Assembly (NCBI RefSeq): GCF_000378305.1
Contig: NZ_KB899538.1
Span: 962,001-1,026,000, forward strand
Origin: Thioalkalivibrio sp. ALJ12
GTDB lineage: Bacteria; Pseudomonadota; Gammaproteobacteria; Ectothiorhodospirales; Ectothiorhodospiraceae
Reading direction: 5' to 3'
DNA: 64,000 bases
Within the stretch, counting starts at the first letter, position 1. Every line of letters begins with the position of its first letter. The notes beneath the pieces were generated by a model. It was not told where the DNA came from, ran no database searches, and saw nothing but the letters and a program-made list of their open reading frames with translations. Both the position numbers and the translations under genes were made by a program. Shown here in pieces: positions 44,803-55,601 of the stretch.

Positions 44803-45657
44803 TCAGCGGTTCTCCCCGCGCGATACCCCGCGCAGCACGGCGTCCATCGCGCGCGCCGGCAGCAGCCACTTCAGGAAGGCGAACAACTTGGTCGGGAAGG
44901 TGATGCGGTAGCGCACCCGCGGGCGGCGGGCCTCCAGGGCATGCATCACGCAGCGGGTGACGGCCTCCGGGCCGAGGGTGAACGGGGCATCGGACTCGGC
45001 ATTGGCCATGCGCGCCTCGGCCGCGCGGTAGGTCTCGGCCCAGGGGCTGTGCTCGCGGTGGATGTGGCGGCGGAAGGCCTTCAGGGCGTTGGCGCGGAAG
45101 GCACTGCGGATCGGGCCGGGCTCGACCAGGCTCACATGGATGCCCGTGCCGTGCAGCTCCTGGCGCAGGGTGTCGCTCATGCCCTCGATCGCGAACTTGG
45201 ACGTCACATAGGCCCCGCGCAGGCGCAGGGCGGCAAAGCCCAGCACCGAGGAGTTCTGGATGATTCGTCCCTCCCCGGCACGGCGCATCGCGGGCAGTAC
45301 CGCATTGGTCAGCTCCAGCCAGCCGAGTACGTTGGTCTCGAGCTGGGCGCGCAGGGTGGCGCGCGAGAGGTCCTCCACCGCGCCGGGCTGGCCATAGGCG
45401 CCGTTGTTGAACAGGCCGTAGAGATGCCCGTCGGTGCGGTGCAGGATCTCGGTGACCGCGCTGTGGATGCTGGCGGAGTCGTCCAGATCCAGCTGCAGGG
45501 CCTCGAAGCCCTCCTTCTTCAGGCGCGCAACATCCTCGCCGCGACGGGCGGTAGGGAACACGCGGTAGCCGCGCTCGCGCAGCGCACGTGCGGCGTGCAG
45601 CCCGATCCCGCTGGAGCAGCCGGTAATCAGGACGGCACGGGGCCAGGACTCGCTCAC
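44803..45657 (-). CDS. short-chain dehydrogenase/reductase
   Basis: 284 residues, classical SDR. The nucleotide-binding motif is VLITGCSSGIGLHAARAL, the catalytic Ser is in IIQNSSVLGFAAL, and the Tyr-Lys pair in AYVTSKFAIEGMSDTL. The arginines after the glycine motif favour NADP(H). The C-terminus (LFAFLKWLLPARAMDAVLRG) is hydrophobic and may touch the membrane, as in several lipid-acting SDRs. Substrate unknown. It follows the DsrE-like gene on the same strand with a 10-base gap. Confidence 0.9.
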   Translation of the reverse strand: MSESWPRAVLITGCSSGIGLHAARALRERGYRVFPTARRGEDVARLKKEGFEALQLDLDDSASIHSAVTEILHRTDGHLYGLFNNGAYGQPGAVEDLSRATLRAQLETNVLGWLELTNAVLPAMRRAGEGRIIQNSSVLGFAALRLRGAYVTSKFAIEGMSDTLRQELHGTGIHVSLVEPGPIRSAFRANALKAFRRHIHREHSPWAETYRAAEARMANAESDAPFTLGPEAVTRCVMHALEARRPRVRYRITFPTKLFAFLKWLLPARAMDAVLRGVSRGENR

Positions 45658-45667
45658 CGGTCGCGGC

Positions 45668-46045
45668 TCAGTAGGTCAGGGTGGCCACATCGTCCTCGAC
45701 CACCTCGCCGATAAAGGCGCCTCCGCCGCGCATGCCGTCCAGTTCGGGGATCGCGTTGTCCAGGGTCAGGCCGTTCTCGTCCATCGCCCCGGCGCAGGCG
45801 TAGAAGCGGCAGCCGGCCTCGTGGGCATCCTGCATGAAGCTGTAGACCGATTTCTCCTTCGCCTCGCCGGGGTAGATCTTGTCCGCCACGCCCTGGCGCA
45901 ACAGGCGCGTGGTGCCGGCGGCGAAGTACATCTCGACTTCCAGATCCATCGCGGCGGCGACGGTCGCCTGGAAGAACGGGGCCCCCAGCGTGCCGGGGCG
46001 GTCCAGGTCCAGGTTCAGCAGCATGATCACGATCTTTTCGGCCAT
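45668..46045 (-). CDS. DsrE/DsrF-like protein
   Basis: 125 residues, MAEKIVIMLLNLDLDRPGTL, with the DsrE fold. One conserved-looking cysteine pair lies in AHEAGCRFYACAGAMDENGL, placing it near the DsrE/DrsE2-type sulfur-relay or peroxiredoxin-like proteins common in sulfur oxidisers. It lacks the N-terminal features of TusD/TusC. Presumed role: persulfide carriage or redox function in the cytoplasm. ATG at 46045; the upstream 180 bases hold the divergent promoters for this and fmdB. Confidence 0.83.
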   Translation of the reverse strand: MAEKIVIMLLNLDLDRPGTLGAPFFQATVAAAMDLEVEMYFAAGTTRLLRQGVADKIYPGEAKEKSVYSFMQDAHEAGCRFYACAGAMDENGLTLDNAIPELDGMRGGGAFIGEVVEDDVATLTY

Positions 46046-46226
46046 GACGGGTCCTTGCGGGCAGTACGTTCGGGTATGGGGCGAATGATCGGCGCTGCGG
46101 CCTCGCGGCGCAAACACGGATTGCCACCGGGGAAAGCCTTTTATTCCCGGGAAACGCCCGCATAATACGCCTCGAACCGTTTTGTTGCGGCCGTTGTCGC
46201 GGACGCGAAGCCTGAGGAATACACGC

Positions 46227-46505
46227 ATGCCCATTTACGAGTATCAGTGCAAGGACTGTGGCGAGATTTCCGAGATCCTGCAGAAGATCTCCGATCCGCC
46301 GGCCACCACCTGTCCCGAATGTGGCGCCGAGGCCCTGACCAAGCAGGTCTCCGCTGCCGGCTTTCGCCTGGCGGGGGGCGGCTGGTACGAGACTGACTTC
46401 AAGAAAGACGGCAAGCGCAATCTGAAGGATGGCGGTGGTGCTGGCAGCGGTTCCGGCAAGGGCGATTCCACGGCGACCTCGAAAGCGGCAGCGACCGGAA
46501 CCTGA
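46227..46505 (+). CDS. FmdB-family zinc-ribbon protein
   Basis: 92 residues. The N-terminal zinc ribbon MPIYEYQCKDCGEISEILQK ... TTCPECG holds two CxxC pairs, and the low-complexity tail (GGGAGSGSGKGDSTATSKA) is typical of the FmdB/regulatory-protein family placed before aspS in many gammaproteobacteria. GAGG lies before the ATG. DUF502 follows three bases later. Function is unproven; a role in transcription or translation is usually assumed. Confidence 0.92.
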   Translation: MPIYEYQCKDCGEISEILQKISDPPATTCPECGAEALTKQVSAAGFRLAGGGWYETDFKKDGKRNLKDGGGAGSGSGKGDSTATSKAAATGT

Positions 46506-46508
46506 TCG

Positions 46509-47159
46509 ATGCTGGTCTCCCTGCGCCGCTACCTGATTGCAGGGCTGCTGGTCTGGCTGCCGCTGATCGTCACCGGCTTCGTTATCAAGCTGCTGGTCGA
46601 TCTGCTGGACTTCACCATTCTCCTCCTGCCGCCGGCCTGGCGGCCGGAGGCCTTGCTTGGCTTTTCGATCCCCGGTGCCGGGATCGTGGTCGCGATCGTG
46701 GTTGTGTTCGTCACCGGCGTGATCGTGGCCAATATTGTCGGGCGCAAGCTGGTCTCGGTGGGCGAATCCATCGTGCACCGCATCCCGCTGGTCAGCTCGA
46801 TCTACGGGGCGGTGAAGAAGGTCACCGAGACGGTGCTGACCGATGGTGGCCAGGCCTTTCGCAAGGTCGTGATGATCGAGTACCCGCGTCGCGGGCTGTG
46901 GTCGGTCGGTTTCATGACCGGCGTTGGTTACGGCGAGGTGCAGGAGCGTACCGAGCGCGAGGTGATTACCGTGTTCGTCCCCACCACCCCCAACCCGACC
47001 TCCGGCTTTGTGCTGCTGGTTCCGCGCGACGAGGCGGTCGAGCTCGACATGACGGTGGAGGACGGGCTCAAGTTCGTGATGTCCATGGGCGTGGTCACGC
47101 CGCTGTCGAGCCCGTCCGAGGCCCCGGCTCCGGTTGCGCGAGAGCAGGGCAAATCGTAA
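46509..47159 (+). CDS. DUF502-family membrane protein
   Basis: 216 residues with two N-terminal membrane helices ([20 protein letters not shown] and [20 protein letters not shown]) and a cytoplasmic C-terminal domain. It contains the family signature [20 protein letters not shown] and [20 protein letters not shown]. Function unknown; in plants the related LCV-type proteins concern disease response. It lies between fmdB and aspS, a conserved order. Confidence 0.93.
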   Translation: MLVSLRRYLIAGLLVWLPLIVTGFVIKLLVDLLDFTILLLPPAWRPEALLGFSIPGAGIVVAIVVVFVTGVIVANIVGRKLVSVGESIVHRIPLVSSIYGAVKKVTETVLTDGGQAFRKVVMIEYPRRGLWSVGFMTGVGYGEVQERTEREVITVFVPTTPNPTSGFVLLVPRDEAVELDMTVEDGLKFVMSMGVVTPLSSPSEAPAPVAREQGKS

Positions 47160-47259
47160 GATTTCCGGCCTTTTCGCGGGCGCAGGCGCGACGTTTGCCC
47201 CGTTTTCCCGACTAACCGTGCAGGCCCTTTCGGGCGTGCCCTTCGGCTGGAACAGCGTA

Positions 47260-49044
<1,785 letters not shown>

Positions 49045-49065
49045 GCAACGGGCCGGTCGTTTACC

Positions 49066-49695
49066 ATGGCCGGCATGCGCGCCAGCGTGGTTACGGTCCA
49101 TGGCTGGCATATGCCGGGCCTGGAGCTGGCGCTGCTGGAACGCCGGCTGCGTGCGGCCGGGCTGGAGGTCCATCGCTTCCACTATGCCTCGCGCCGCCAG
49201 ACCCCGGAACAGGCGGCGCGCGCCCTGGCCGCCTTCATTGAGGCAGTGCCCGGCGACCTGGTGCACCTTGTGGCCCATAGCCTCGGCGGCATCATCGTCC
49301 GCCATCTGTTTACCGTTGCCCCGGTCCAGCGCCCCGGTCGGATCGTGATGCTGGGTTCGCCGCTGGCGGGCAGCCGGGTGGCCGCGCGTCTGGCACGCAA
49401 CCGGCTCGGCCGCTGGTGGTTGGGGGCCGCGCTGGACCGCGGTCTGCTGGGGGGCAGCCCCGTCTTGCGCGGACGCGAAATCGGGATGATCGCCGGCAGC
49501 CGCCCACTGGGTCCGGCACCGCTGTTCGCGCAGATGCCGCCCCCGCATGATGGCTTCGTGGCCGTCGACGAGACGCGCGGCCCGGATGTCACGCGCCATC
49601 TCACGCTGCCGGTCTCGCATACGGGGATGCTGTTCAATGCCACGGTGGCCCGCGAGACCCTGCACTTTCTTGATCGCGGCGACTTCCTTCCCTGA
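49066..49695 (+). CDS. alpha/beta-hydrolase, lipase-like
   Basis: 209 residues. The N-terminus VVTVHGWHMPGLELALLERR carries the HG oxyanion block, and the nucleophile elbow is LVAHSLGGIIV with Ser in G-x-S-x-G-like AHSLGG. The acid is probably Asp in MPPPHDGFVAVDE and the His in VSHTGMLFN, so the triad looks complete. The size fits esterase/lipase proteins of the PGAP1-like group. Substrate unknown. It lies 21 bases after aspS. In many gammaproteobacteria yebC-ruvC follow aspS; here they do not. Confidence 0.82.
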   Translation: MAGMRASVVTVHGWHMPGLELALLERRLRAAGLEVHRFHYASRRQTPEQAARALAAFIEAVPGDLVHLVAHSLGGIIVRHLFTVAPVQRPGRIVMLGSPLAGSRVAARLARNRLGRWWLGAALDRGLLGGSPVLRGREIGMIAGSRPLGPAPLFAQMPPPHDGFVAVDETRGPDVTRHLTLPVSHTGMLFNATVARETLHFLDRGDFLP

Positions 49696-49717
49696 GCGGC
49701 CCCTTTCAGCGTTTCCC

Positions 49718-50800
49718 TCAGGCGGCGCCTCGCCGGGTCTCCAGCAGTTCTTCGATCTGGCGCCGCCATTGCGGTTCCACCCCCTTGCTGTGCCACTGGC
49801 CGATATCGGGGACGGGCGGTCGCGCGCCGGTCAGCCATGCGCCGAGACGCGTGGCCAGTGCTTGGGTATCACCGGCGGGGTAACGGCAGGTGGCCGGGTA
49901 TTGCTCGGGGTATACCAGGCCATCGGGCACCAGTGGCAGTACGCCCGCGCGGGTGGCCTCCAGCAGCGAAAGACCCTGGAACTCGTGGCGGGCAGTGCTG
50001 ACCACGATCCCCGCCCGGCACAGCCAGTATTCGTATTCGTCGCGCGAGCACTTGGCGTCCACGATGATGCGGTCAGCCAGATGCGTGCGGAGTCGTGTGA
50101 GGGCGTCCGGAATCCTGGCGGGCCGAGGGCCTAGCAGGGCCAGTCGGAAATCGATTCCCTCACGGGCCAGTTGCAGCAAGGCTTCCGCGAAGTCGTCCGG
50201 GGCCTTGTCGTACTCCCAGCGGTGATTCCACAAAATCAGGTTCGGGTCGCGCTCTGCGTAGTCGGTGGTGGTGATGGCCTGGATCGGAACGGGCAGGATC
50301 TCGCTGCGCTCGTCGAGCGTCGTGCGCAGACCCGGGGGTACCTTGTCTGGCATACGTGCAAGCAGGCGGTCGACGCCGTCGAGAAAGGTATCGCGGTTGT
50401 AGTGCGAGTTGAACGCGATGCGGTCGGCCGCCAGGGCGCCGTAGAGCTGGACCATCTGCGGATCCACCGAGGGGTTCTGGCCGGGGCTGGTCGGGTAGGC
50501 GAACTGGTTTTCGTGGAAGTAGTACAGCGCAGGTGATTGCGCGAGTGCCGGGTGCAGGCCGCGCAGTGTGGCGAGATCGACCATGGAGGTCGCAACGATG
50601 GCGTCGGGTTGGGCGTCGCCGAGGCTGCGGAGCCAGGAGAGCGGGTTGCCCCGTATGCGCCAGCGGAAGTGGCGCCCCGGTAATTCCCGGCGATCCCAGT
50701 CGAACTCGGGGAATTGCCGGGTCAGCCAGTCGGCCCAGGCGGCGTGGCTGTCCGCACGGTAGGCGGACAGTAGCAGGATGCGGGGTGCCGCGGGCTGCAC
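49718..50800 (-). CDS. DUF3524 glycosyltransferase, tRNA-queuosine mannosyltransferase-like
   Basis: About 360 residues. The N-terminal domain (ILLLSAYRADSHAAWADWL, then YYFHENQFAYPTSP and FNSHYNRDTFLDGVDRLLAR) is the DUF3524 signature. The GT4-type C-terminal domain has LILWNHRWEYDKAPDDFAEA and ARHEFQGLSLLEATRAGVLP with the E-x7-E motif. Human and vertebrate GTDC1/QTMAN, which mannosylates queuosine in tRNA-Asp, has this same architecture; that function here is an inference. GTG start at 50800, two bases after the GGDEF/EAL stop, so translation is probably coupled. Confidence 0.82.
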   Translation of the reverse strand: MQPAAPRILLLSAYRADSHAAWADWLTRQFPEFDWDRRELPGRHFRWRIRGNPLSWLRSLGDAQPDAIVATSMVDLATLRGLHPALAQSPALYYFHENQFAYPTSPGQNPSVDPQMVQLYGALAADRIAFNSHYNRDTFLDGVDRLLARMPDKVPPGLRTTLDERSEILPVPIQAITTTDYAERDPNLILWNHRWEYDKAPDDFAEALLQLAREGIDFRLALLGPRPARIPDALTRLRTHLADRIIVDAKCSRDEYEYWLCRAGIVVSTARHEFQGLSLLEATRAGVLPLVPDGLVYPEQYPATCRYPAGDTQALATRLGAWLTGARPPVPDIGQWHSKGVEPQWRRQIEELLETRRGAA

Positions 50801-50802
50801 AC

Positions 50803-53800
50803 CTACGGGGCCCGGTCCGGCGGGAAGTCCGGCGAGGGGCGATTCAGATGGTAGCCCTGGACCATGTCGACCCCCAGGTCGGCCAGCATCGCAAGGGTGT
50901 CGCCGTCTTCGACGCACTCGGCCACGGTCCATTTTTCCAGTCCGCGAGCGACGTCGACCATCGCGCGGATGAATGCCTGGTTGTCGCGGTTGTTCGGCAG
51001 ATCCCGCACGAACATGCCGTCGATTTTGAGCACCTGTACGCCCAGGTACTTGAGGTAGGCAAAGGTGGAGAAGCCGGAGCCAAAATCGTCCAGGCAGACG
51101 AGGCAGCCGGCCTGCTGCAACGCTTCGATGAAGCGCTGGGCGTCCTGCATCTCGGAGACGGCTGCCGTTTCGGTCAGTTCGATGATCAGCCGCCGGGGAT
51201 TGACACCCTGCTGGCTCAGCTCGTTGGTGATGTATTGCGGCAGCCCGGGTTCGTCGAAGCTGCGACCGGAGATGTTGATCGCGATCCCCGGGAGTTCAGG
51301 GTGGCCGGCCAGGTGCGCGATGCTCTCGCGGATCACCCAGCGGTCGATATCGAGGATCTGCCCGGTCTTCTCGGCCACAGGGATGAACTGCCCCGGCATC
51401 ACGACCTCGTCGGACGCCAGCGGGTCGCGCATGCGGACCAGGGCCTCCATGTGATTGAGCGCCCCGCTGTCCAGGTGGTAGATCCCCTGGAAATGCAGCT
51501 CGAACTGCCCGCCCTCCAGCGCGTTGCCAATGCGCTGGCTCCAGCTCATCCGCTCGAGCATGCGCTCGGCCGTATTACGGCTGGCGTCGAATACGGCCCA
51601 GGTATTCTTGCCCGAGTCCTTGGCCTGGTACATCGCGGCATCGGCATGCGCCACCAGGTCTTCGACGTTGTCTCCGTGCTCGGGGTAGCGGGCGATCCCG
51701 ATGCTCGCGGTCAGGCGGTAGTTTTGGCCGCGGAAGCGGAACGGAATCGCGGAGATCGCGCGGGCCACGCGTTCGGCCAGCCCTTCAGGTTCCCGTTCGG
51801 ATGCCTGGTCGACGAGGATCGCGAACTCGTCGCCGCCAAGGCGGGCAAAGATCTCCTCCTCGCGTACGAGGCTTGCGATCTCGCCCGCCGCGCGCACCAG
51901 GACCGTGTCCCCGGCGCGGTGGCCGAAGGTGTCGTTGATGGTCTTGAACTCGTCGAGGTCGAAGTAGATCAGTGCGAGCTGGGTCTCGCGACGGCGGGCG
52001 TTGTGGATCGCATGCTCCAGCTGGCGCTGGAAGCGGTGGCGGTTGTACAGGCCCGTGAGCGGGTCGTGCTCGGCCAGATAGACCAGTTGCTGAGCGGTCT
52101 GACGCTCGTGGGTGACATCCTCGTACAGCCACAGCCGGCCAATGGAGCGCTCGTCGGCATCGTGTACCGGATAGGACAGCTGCGTGAGAATCCGGCCATC
52201 GTAGAGATCCACCTCGAAGCGTTCGCTGATCTCGTGGGTGTCGAGGACGTGCAGCACGTGGCGCGAGGCGTGATCAGGCCGGGCAAAGCGATGGGTGGAA
52301 TGTTCCAGCATTGCACGCGAGGGCTGGCCGACCAGGTCGATTTCGTCGGCGATCGCCCACATGCGGCGAAATGCCGGGTTCACGTACTCGATGTACCCCT
52401 CGCGATCCTCGAACAGGATGCCGATGCTCATGGCCGACAGCAGCGAGGCCATGCGTCCCTGCTCGCGCCGCGTAAGTTCCAGCAGCCGGGCCTGCTCGTC
52501 GCGCGAGGTCTCCAGGCTTTCCAGTGCCTCCAGAAGTGCTTCTTCATTGCGCCTGCGCTGGCTGATGTCGTGCACGATGGCGACATAGCGCGGGCGTTCA
52601 CCCCGGGGGGCGACCAGCTGCAGGGAGATGTGTACGGGGATCAGATGGCCGGCGATGTGCTGGTGCGTGGTCTCGAACAGCAACTGGTCGCGCTCCCCTC
52701 GCCGCAGGGGTTCCAGCATGCTGCGGAAACGGGTCTCGGGGAACTCCGGTTTGATGTCGTAAGGGTGCAGTTGCAAGAGCTCGTCGCGAGTACGCCCGGT
52801 CTGGTCCATTGCGCCCTGGTTGACATAGATGAACTGCAGGCTGTCCACGTCGAACAGGAAGACGCCATCCAGCGTCAGGTCCAGCGTGCTGCGAAAGGCC
52901 TCGAGCTCCTCGCTGCGGCGTTCGAGTTCGTGGGAGGTGGTGACCAGCTCGTGGGCGTCGATCACATGACCCTGAAGATAGATGAGCCGCCCGTGTGCGT
53001 CGTACACGCCGGTCCCGCGTTCGAAGACCCAGCGCAAAGATCCGTCCCGGTTTACCGCTCGATACTGGATCTGATAACTGCCGTCTCGCTTGAGCCCTTC
53101 CTGCACGCCCTCCCAGGTATAGTCGGTATCGTCCGGGTGGACCCAGGCGGCGAAGGTGATGTCGCCACGATAGAAGTCGCGGGCCTCGTAGCCGGTCAGC
53201 TCATGCACCCCACCGTCGACGAAGATCACGTCCCACTGCGGGTTGTTGCGGCAGCGGTAGACAAAGCCATTGACCGTGTCCAGCACCCGTAGCAGGTCGT
53301 CGCTGTGCTGCGCGCCGAGACTGCGTGCGAGGCTGATCAGCGCCAGGGTGAAGAGCATCGCGGCACCGGTGCGCAGTGACTGGATCGGGACCCCGGTTGC
53401 GGCCAGGAAATCGCCCTGCGTGGGCAGCCATGGGGGGAGGCCGAAATCAACCTGTGCCGGGAAAGGCAGAAACGCGGCATAGGCCAGGAACGCGAAGGCT
53501 GCGATCCCCAGCGCCGGGATATGCCGCTGCATCTCCGGCTGCGCCTCCGGGGGGCGAACGTGCAGCAGGAACGCGAGCCCTGTGAGGAGCGCGCCGGGGA
53601 ATCCGATCAGGTAGCGGGCGCCATTGGCGAGGCCCGTTGCCGGCTCAACGACGACCAGGAGCATTGTGCTCAGGCCGATAGCGAGACCCCCGTATATCCC
53701 CCAGGCTGGCAGGTGCAGGCCGGGGCGGATATCGAGCAGCGCGCGCCGACCGAACTCCAGCAGGGGCAGATAGGAGATCGCGAGCCAGGTGGCCATGAAC

Positions 53801-54021
53801 CAGCGATCGGACACTATGCCCAGTTCTTGATGCAGGCCGATCGCGTTGAGGAAACCATAGGTCCCGTGCAGCAGACCGAACGGCACCAGCCACCCGACAT
53901 GAGCGGCGAAAGGTACAAACCGTTCGCGGCGCGGCAGCATCAGCGCCACGATGCCGAGGGTGAAGAACGCGAGCCCGTTGAGCGCGTACAGCAGCGTCAG
54001 TGGCGTGGTGTCCAGGCCCAC
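50803..54021 (-). CDS. membrane PAS-GGDEF-EAL cyclic-di-GMP protein
   Basis: 1072 residues. An N-terminal membrane sensor of about seven helices (1-250; starts YALNGLAFFTLGIVALMLPR with HGTYGF further on) is followed by three PAS domains (about 262-390, 390-510 and 520-640). A GGDEF domain (LGGDEF; I-site position reads REEE, so feedback inhibition may be weakened) and an EAL domain (MEALVRM, NISGRS, ELTETAA, LDDFGSG, LKIDGMF, VQGYHL) complete it. Both catalytic sets look intact. It probably tunes c-di-GMP in response to a membrane or redox signal. The QTMAN-like gene follows two bases downstream. Confidence 0.93.
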   Translation of the reverse strand: MGLDTTPLTLLYALNGLAFFTLGIVALMLPRRERFVPFAAHVGWLVPFGLLHGTYGFLNAIGLHQELGIVSDRWFMATWLAISYLPLLEFGRRALLDIRPGLHLPAWGIYGGLAIGLSTMLLVVVEPATGLANGARYLIGFPGALLTGLAFLLHVRPPEAQPEMQRHIPALGIAAFAFLAYAAFLPFPAQVDFGLPPWLPTQGDFLAATGVPIQSLRTGAAMLFTLALISLARSLGAQHSDDLLRVLDTVNGFVYRCRNNPQWDVIFVDGGVHELTGYEARDFYRGDITFAAWVHPDDTDYTWEGVQEGLKRDGSYQIQYRAVNRDGSLRWVFERGTGVYDAHGRLIYLQGHVIDAHELVTTSHELERRSEELEAFRSTLDLTLDGVFLFDVDSLQFIYVNQGAMDQTGRTRDELLQLHPYDIKPEFPETRFRSMLEPLRRGERDQLLFETTHQHIAGHLIPVHISLQLVAPRGERPRYVAIVHDISQRRRNEEALLEALESLETSRDEQARLLELTRREQGRMASLLSAMSIGILFEDREGYIEYVNPAFRRMWAIADEIDLVGQPSRAMLEHSTHRFARPDHASRHVLHVLDTHEISERFEVDLYDGRILTQLSYPVHDADERSIGRLWLYEDVTHERQTAQQLVYLAEHDPLTGLYNRHRFQRQLEHAIHNARRRETQLALIYFDLDEFKTINDTFGHRAGDTVLVRAAGEIASLVREEEIFARLGGDEFAILVDQASEREPEGLAERVARAISAIPFRFRGQNYRLTASIGIARYPEHGDNVEDLVAHADAAMYQAKDSGKNTWAVFDASRNTAERMLERMSWSQRIGNALEGGQFELHFQGIYHLDSGALNHMEALVRMRDPLASDEVVMPGQFIPVAEKTGQILDIDRWVIRESIAHLAGHPELPGIAINISGRSFDEPGLPQYITNELSQQGVNPRRLIIELTETAAVSEMQDAQRFIEALQQAGCLVCLDDFGSGFSTFAYLKYLGVQVLKIDGMFVRDLPNNRDNQAFIRAMVDVARGLEKWTVAECVEDGDTLAMLADLGVDMVQGYHLNRPSPDFPPDRAP

Positions 54022-54233
54022 TGGCTAGAGGGGGGCTCTGATTGGAGAACGATGTTGCTCGGGGCCGGGGCAGGCGCTCGAACGGGAGTGGGGCACGCGG
54101 AGCTCCTTAAACGGGCGGTTCATCGTCCGATAACGTCCAGAAGGCCAAAAATTTGAGGCGCTGCGGCGTAAGCGTGACCGGTTTGTGACCCAGTCCGCAA
54201 GTCGTACCGTTCAATTGCGGAGGCTATAAACGT

Positions 54234-54257
54234 GAACACCGCCCGGAGGCGGTGTTC
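54234..54257 (-). terminator. hairpin downstream of the HiPIP gene
   Basis: Perfect 10-bp arms GAACACCGCC (54234-54243) and GGCGGTGTTC (54248-54257) around CGGA, 26 bases after the HiPIP stop on the minus strand. The following bases on that strand read ACGTTTATAG, with only a weak T-run. It probably ends the HiPIP transcript. The remaining gap to the GGDEF/EAL gene start (54022-54283) holds no gene. Confidence 0.65.
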
Positions 54258-54283
54258 GCAGGTGCCGTCAGGCGGTGTGGTGA

Positions 54284-54607
54284 TCAGCCGCCACGGACAT
54301 GGGCATCGCACCAGCCGTCGGCGTTGACCAGGACGTCCTGGAAGGCCTGGTGGTGGCAGCCACCCCAGCCGTTGTCCTCTTCGCCCGCCCAGAAGGCGCA
54401 GTTGTCGCACACGGCACCGTCTTCGTAGGCGTCGTGGCCGGATGCGTCGGACGCATCGTTCACGTAGTCATGGGCGTGACCGTCTTCGGCCTTCGGCTTG
54501 GCATAGGCAACGCCGAAGGTGGTCAGACTTGCGAGCGGGACGGCTGCCACAGCCATGGAGGCGCGGCGGAGAAAGGCTCGGCGGTTCGCGTTCGGTTGAT
54601 CGGACAT
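54284..54607 (-). CDS. high-potential iron-sulfur protein (HiPIP), Tat-exported
   Basis: 107 residues from the ATG at 54607, which follows GGAGG by seven bases. The Tat signal NRRAFLRRASMAVAAVPLA precedes a mature protein with four cysteines (C67, C70, C84, C100; spacing CX2C-X13-C-X15-C) in the order that binds the 4Fe-4S cluster of HiPIPs, plus the aromatic packing (AFWAGE, DNGWGG). It carries electrons in the periplasm, typically to an oxidase or reaction centre, and is characteristic of purple and related sulfur bacteria. Confidence 0.95.
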   Translation of the reverse strand: MSDQPNANRRAFLRRASMAVAAVPLASLTTFGVAYAKPKAEDGHAHDYVNDASDASGHDAYEDGAVCDNCAFWAGEEDNGWGGCHHQAFQDVLVNADGWCDAHVRGG

Positions 54608-54934
54608 GGAGTGACCTCCGTAGATCATATGAATTTTTTAGCGCTTAATTTGACCCGAGGCATGGTTGAAGCATGCCGGACGGATCGCTGGATTAGAGCG
54701 AGGGAATATCCAGATGTTCCCGTGGTGGGCAACTTCTGCCTGATTCAAAGACACGCTCCGCACCCTTCGATGCATCGGGCGGCGAAAAAATTCCGTTCCC
54801 TGGTGGCCCGCCCCGGTTTCTATGGGCTCGGGGATCAACTAATATCAGCAGGTGCTGAAGTTCCTGCTGGCGGTGGCGGCACGACGCGCCAGCGGAGCTT
54901 CAGGTCCCCGTCAATGACTCACTGGAGGTGTCCC
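54608..54934. other. gene-free interval between HiPIP and the outer-membrane protein
   Basis: A 327-base divergent interval. Near the HiPIP start it is AT-rich (TATGAT-like -10 on the minus strand). It contains a small palindrome GGCATG (54659-54664) / CATGCC (54672-54677). Near the right end, GGAGGTG precedes the downstream ATG. I see no gene; reading frames across it lack a ribosome site and homology. Confidence 0.5.
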
Positions 54935-55486
54935 ATGCTCAAGCTACGTACGTCCCTTGCTATGTTGGCCGCTGGTTCTCTTGCGCTGGCCGGAACGACG
55001 GTCCAGGCGCAGGAACGCGTGGGCATGGAACCCAGTATCGCCGTCATGCTCGGCTCGGTCTCGCCGGACGCGTCGGGGGCCTCGACGGACTGGGGCTATG
55101 GCATCGAGCTGGGTGCAAATTGCCAGCTGCTCCAGCCGCGCACCGGTGTCCTGCGCCACCAGCTGAGCGTTTCCCGATACTCCGAGAGCCCGCTGCGCAT
55201 GACCAGCACCGAGCTGAATACCCACTGGATGTTCGAGACCGCACCGAACCTTGAGCTGGGTTTCGGTCCCGGCCTGGGCTATGTGCGTGCGGAATTGGGT
55301 GATGACACCAACGGCCTGTGGGCGGCTCAGTTCGGCGGCAGCCTGAAGTACACCATGGACAACAATATGTTTCTTGGCGTCGAGGCCCGCTATCAGTTCA
55401 CGGAGAGTGATCGCTTCCGTAGCGGCCGCGGTCGCGAGGACGTCGACAATCTGCGGGTGATGGCCAAGCTGGGCGTGCATTTCTAG
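54935..55486 (+). CDS. outer-membrane beta-barrel protein
   Basis: 183 residues with a signal peptide (LKLRTSLAMLAAGSLALAG, cleavage near VQAQ) and an array of alternating strands typical of small barrels such as the OmpW/PagL size class. It ends with the C-terminal phenylalanine (LGVHF) used for BAM recognition. GGAGGTG lies seven bases before the ATG. Exact family is not recognisable. It is followed by a strong terminator hairpin. Confidence 0.8.
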   Translation: MLKLRTSLAMLAAGSLALAGTTVQAQERVGMEPSIAVMLGSVSPDASGASTDWGYGIELGANCQLLQPRTGVLRHQLSVSRYSESPLRMTSTELNTHWMFETAPNLELGFGPGLGYVRAELGDDTNGLWAAQFGGSLKYTMDNNMFLGVEARYQFTESDRFRSGRGREDVDNLRVMAKLGVHF

Positions 55487-55518
55487 CCGCCCACCGGCTG
55501 AACGGCGGGGCTGAATCA

Positions 55519-55560
55519 GGCCCCGCGACCTGCCCGCCGAGGCTTGCCGGTCGCGGGGTC
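55519..55560 (+). terminator. strong hairpin after the outer-membrane protein gene
   Basis: Arms CCCCGCGACC (55521-55530) and GGTCGCGGGG (55549-55558) are perfect over ten pairs and extend by a G-U and a G-C pair. The 3' side continues TCTTGTT. It most likely ends the outer-membrane protein transcript before the P-type ATPase gene. Confidence 0.75.
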
Positions 55561-55601
55561 TTGTTCGAGGATGGGGGTTCATCTCTCGGCACCGATACCG
55601 A

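Noticed and set aside
49690-49725. A third MITE end at CAGCGTTTCCCT after the lipase-like gene.
   Set aside because: It matches the element end at only part of its length with a mismatch and has no partner end nearby; chance similarity or a small terminator is as likely.
50533-53292. A 919-codon plus-strand frame opposite the GGDEF/EAL gene.
   Set aside because: Antisense to a gene with intact GGDEF and EAL motifs; no independent evidence.
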